Assembly (NCBI GenBank): GCA_964406135.1
Contig: CAYOQO010000003.1
Location: 1-64,000, forward strand
Direction of reading: 5' to 3'
Length of the DNA stretch: 64,000 nucleotides
Source of the DNA: JACPFN01 sp964406135
GTDB lineage: Bacteria; Babelota; Babeliae; Babelales; Chromulinivoraceae
The notes below the pieces were generated by a model, which worked only from the letters and a program-made list of their open reading frames with translations, did not search any database and was not told where the DNA came from. This document shows positions 63,701-64,000 of the stretch, piece by piece (position 1 is the stretch's first letter; the number at the start of each line of letters is the position of its first letter). A program made the translations under genes and the position numbers.

Positions 63701-64000
63701 TGCTGCAATACATGCAACCACACCCATCACATCATTAATTGTTGATCGATGTGCTTCAAGCACTGACGTTACATGATCTCGAGTTTGCTGTGCATATGCT
63801 GCCGCTTGTTTGAATCCTGGAATTGAACCAAGCCCAAGCATTTTAAAAATTCCACCAGTAAATAAATAAGTAATCTCTCGCGAAAGATCAATAAACAATG
63901 TCGTAATGGCATTCACAATCGTGCCAAGTCCAGTCAAAATTGTTTTCATGACTGCAGTACCAATACCCTTAAAGGTTGAATACACTTCAGTGATTGCGCG
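60752..64000 (-). CDS. Very large Ala-rich repeat protein, 5' end outside window
   Basis: The frame runs from the right edge (it is open before a GTG at 63985) to a stop at 60752, 1,083 codons; the start lies outside or is that GTG. In order: a hydrophobic section (about 1-60), an Ala/Ser/Glu-rich coiled-coil region (about 110-290), a Gln-rich helical section, a lectin-like beta region with VVLYRDGATSPLMLGVYE and ELVVKLFVDGQ, and two repeats of about 100 residues (61470-61775 and 61100-61400) sharing LxxGQYLYxS/T and a later G-x-x-Y-x-x-x-G-K/V. IKLSFGK occurs twice at the end. No signal peptide or catalytic motif seen. It could be a surface or host-interaction protein; function is unknown. 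Confidence 0.7.
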   Translation of the reverse strand, partial: RAITEVYSTFKGIGTAVMKTILTGLGTIVNAITTLFIDLSREITYLFTGGIFKMLGLGSIPGFKQAAAYAQQTRDHVTSVLEAHRSTINDVMGVVACIAADAVVTVGTGGAGTAADAEIDASIMGAAESASEEAASASEEAASLAAESDQASVAVESAKNALNLLKASSEATQDEIVQAQQVLDDALAKSEQADAAAQQAATKASKLEKLADLAKTTAKMKQGVVDGVKQALEDQKSFAEKLSEKVSQVASEKAAALKSLVADIPKTTANLFKSDKAVLKAAQEVFDSLPEDATPEEREAAEKAVNDAQKIVDETKTQTAKRYGMNVLKTLGKAMSPVGMIMNVTFNMGMIIGGANQDAQNELNLETQSKILQNLWAFHNANKIAIAQQQLSYLEEMEQKSKAEVGNQALSLALGSNTINANILNLRSQMAALFAPLYVQLLIPDAQTGLLMANIGTSWKLQTDYVDLYPSQGFFTTTTGRADFPFAQEIAQDPEVTNLLLTDSKGQSKLWFNQRCSARDLITETGAVKKPKDPLLVQVDMQMLYTLNSAFHAGLYLGGNYHDYTAQNYLSKYLVNTTVAQVQTLLGQGNSIQASNIDTSIVDFDEAHFAKMVVLYRDGATSPLMLGVYEHEGFGWLLQKQLDVDAQLDKPHVYRLQATLNTTELVVKLFVDGQTNPVMHEMLQVTALQNQRTYGMICSGAAIEWNQITPKSMIKTQVRSKMPTKITEIEREQANKVLLAELSNPKFGVFTLTPLSKQAILLGQYLYATSDTDLKKILPSSPIDFVMFAIDKPGQLQLGIDPKTAIAAGAQARLVSVINGAMYDVSGKTVGTVSNAWTQYQKSSAGPFSDKLDTFIKQQQSEIVTALAHVKFGDFWKLDIINPQALANGQYLYTSLQTLKDAVGKPMLDYLVCANYTTTGLTIGMSPSASNANALFSFVSGNVYAKNIGVGKDSILTPVSTAYQGSGLDIQFGNYANKNNLIKDSIFQTIIAAQTVYNAAQAAAVQAAAVQISSNTSAQIDHFSKNAQLAFVGSQDGYAVHAPGIKLSFGKHDFDQRQQAAAGKAGYQYGQKKEIKLSFGKK

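Noticed and set aside
1..64000. CRISPR arrays, prophage, transposases and tRNA genes
   Set aside because: I looked for regularly spaced repeats, integrase or transposase motifs and tRNA T-loops on both strands and saw none that hold up.

Overview
The window is AT-rich, densely coded bacterial DNA with a diderm gene complement: Sec-dependent export, two SurA/PpiC-like proteins, two lipobox lipoproteins, a beta-barrel candidate ending in Phe, a class A penicillin-binding protein, MreB and FtsQ-FtsA-FtsZ. More than twenty predicted proteins are short or mid-sized, begin with a signal peptide and resemble no family I know. Secreted eukaryote-like hydrolases, an SSS symporter and a four-gene metal ABC system laid out like chlamydial ytgA-B-CR-D add to this. 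The whole fits a host-associated bacterium, and my best guess is Candidatus Dependentiae (TM6)/Babeliae. That placement is inference: no 16S rRNA or other decisive marker lies in the window. A run of 100 N (11981-12080) shows the sequence is a scaffold.

Layout. 1-3488: the open 5' part of a very long MscS-type channel gene, running off the left edge. 3.5-8.2 kb: a RecO-like candidate, a lipoprotein of the M3 metallopeptidase fold that has lost every zinc ligand, and an unknown exported protein. 8.2-12 kb: uvrB, then small exported proteins including a tandem paralogous pair, then the gap. 12-16.6 kb: exported alpha/beta hydrolase, exported EEP-family enzyme, NAPE-PLD/UlaG-like metallo-beta-lactamase-fold enzyme, a structured intergenic RNA candidate, ferredoxin and M23 peptidase. 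16.7-20 kb: a 1,095-residue CPBP-type membrane protease made of two related halves. 20-31 kb: DciA-like protein, murG, ftsH-like protease, PBP1A, a possible mreD, rnpB (RNase P RNA), a PASTA protein and uppS. 30.6-38.1 kb: a plus-strand run of HAD phosphatase, SSS symporter, exported hydrolase, exported glutaredoxin-like protein and the metal ABC transporter, one permease carrying a winged-helix tail. 38-49.9 kb: exported PPP phosphatase, ksgA, mreB, outer-membrane barrel candidate, glmU-like gene, sbcD, the SurA/PpiC pair, a pentapeptide-repeat protein. 50-56.5 kb: ftsQ-ftsA-ftsZ-pgeF-secA. 56.6-59.2 kb: five small exported proteins in tandem, at least three with matching leaders. 59.3-64 kb: a uvrC without its C-terminal domain and a very large Ala-rich protein running off the right edge.

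How the genes work together. Envelope building and division are well represented (murG, uppS, PBP1A, mreB, mreD candidate, ftsQAZ, PASTA protein, M23 peptidase, glmU-like). Nucleotide excision repair is represented by uvrB and uvrC. Export and periplasmic folding are covered by secA, two PpiC/SurA-like proteins and ftsH. The many secreted hydrolases plausibly act on host or envelope substrates. A family of short GC-rich palindromes, related to the widespread repeats that read out as V-P-x-K-T/A-G-I-Q, occurs at five places, two of them inside coding sequence. I found no tRNA, CRISPR array, transposase or prophage, and no intergenic stretch over 300 bases.
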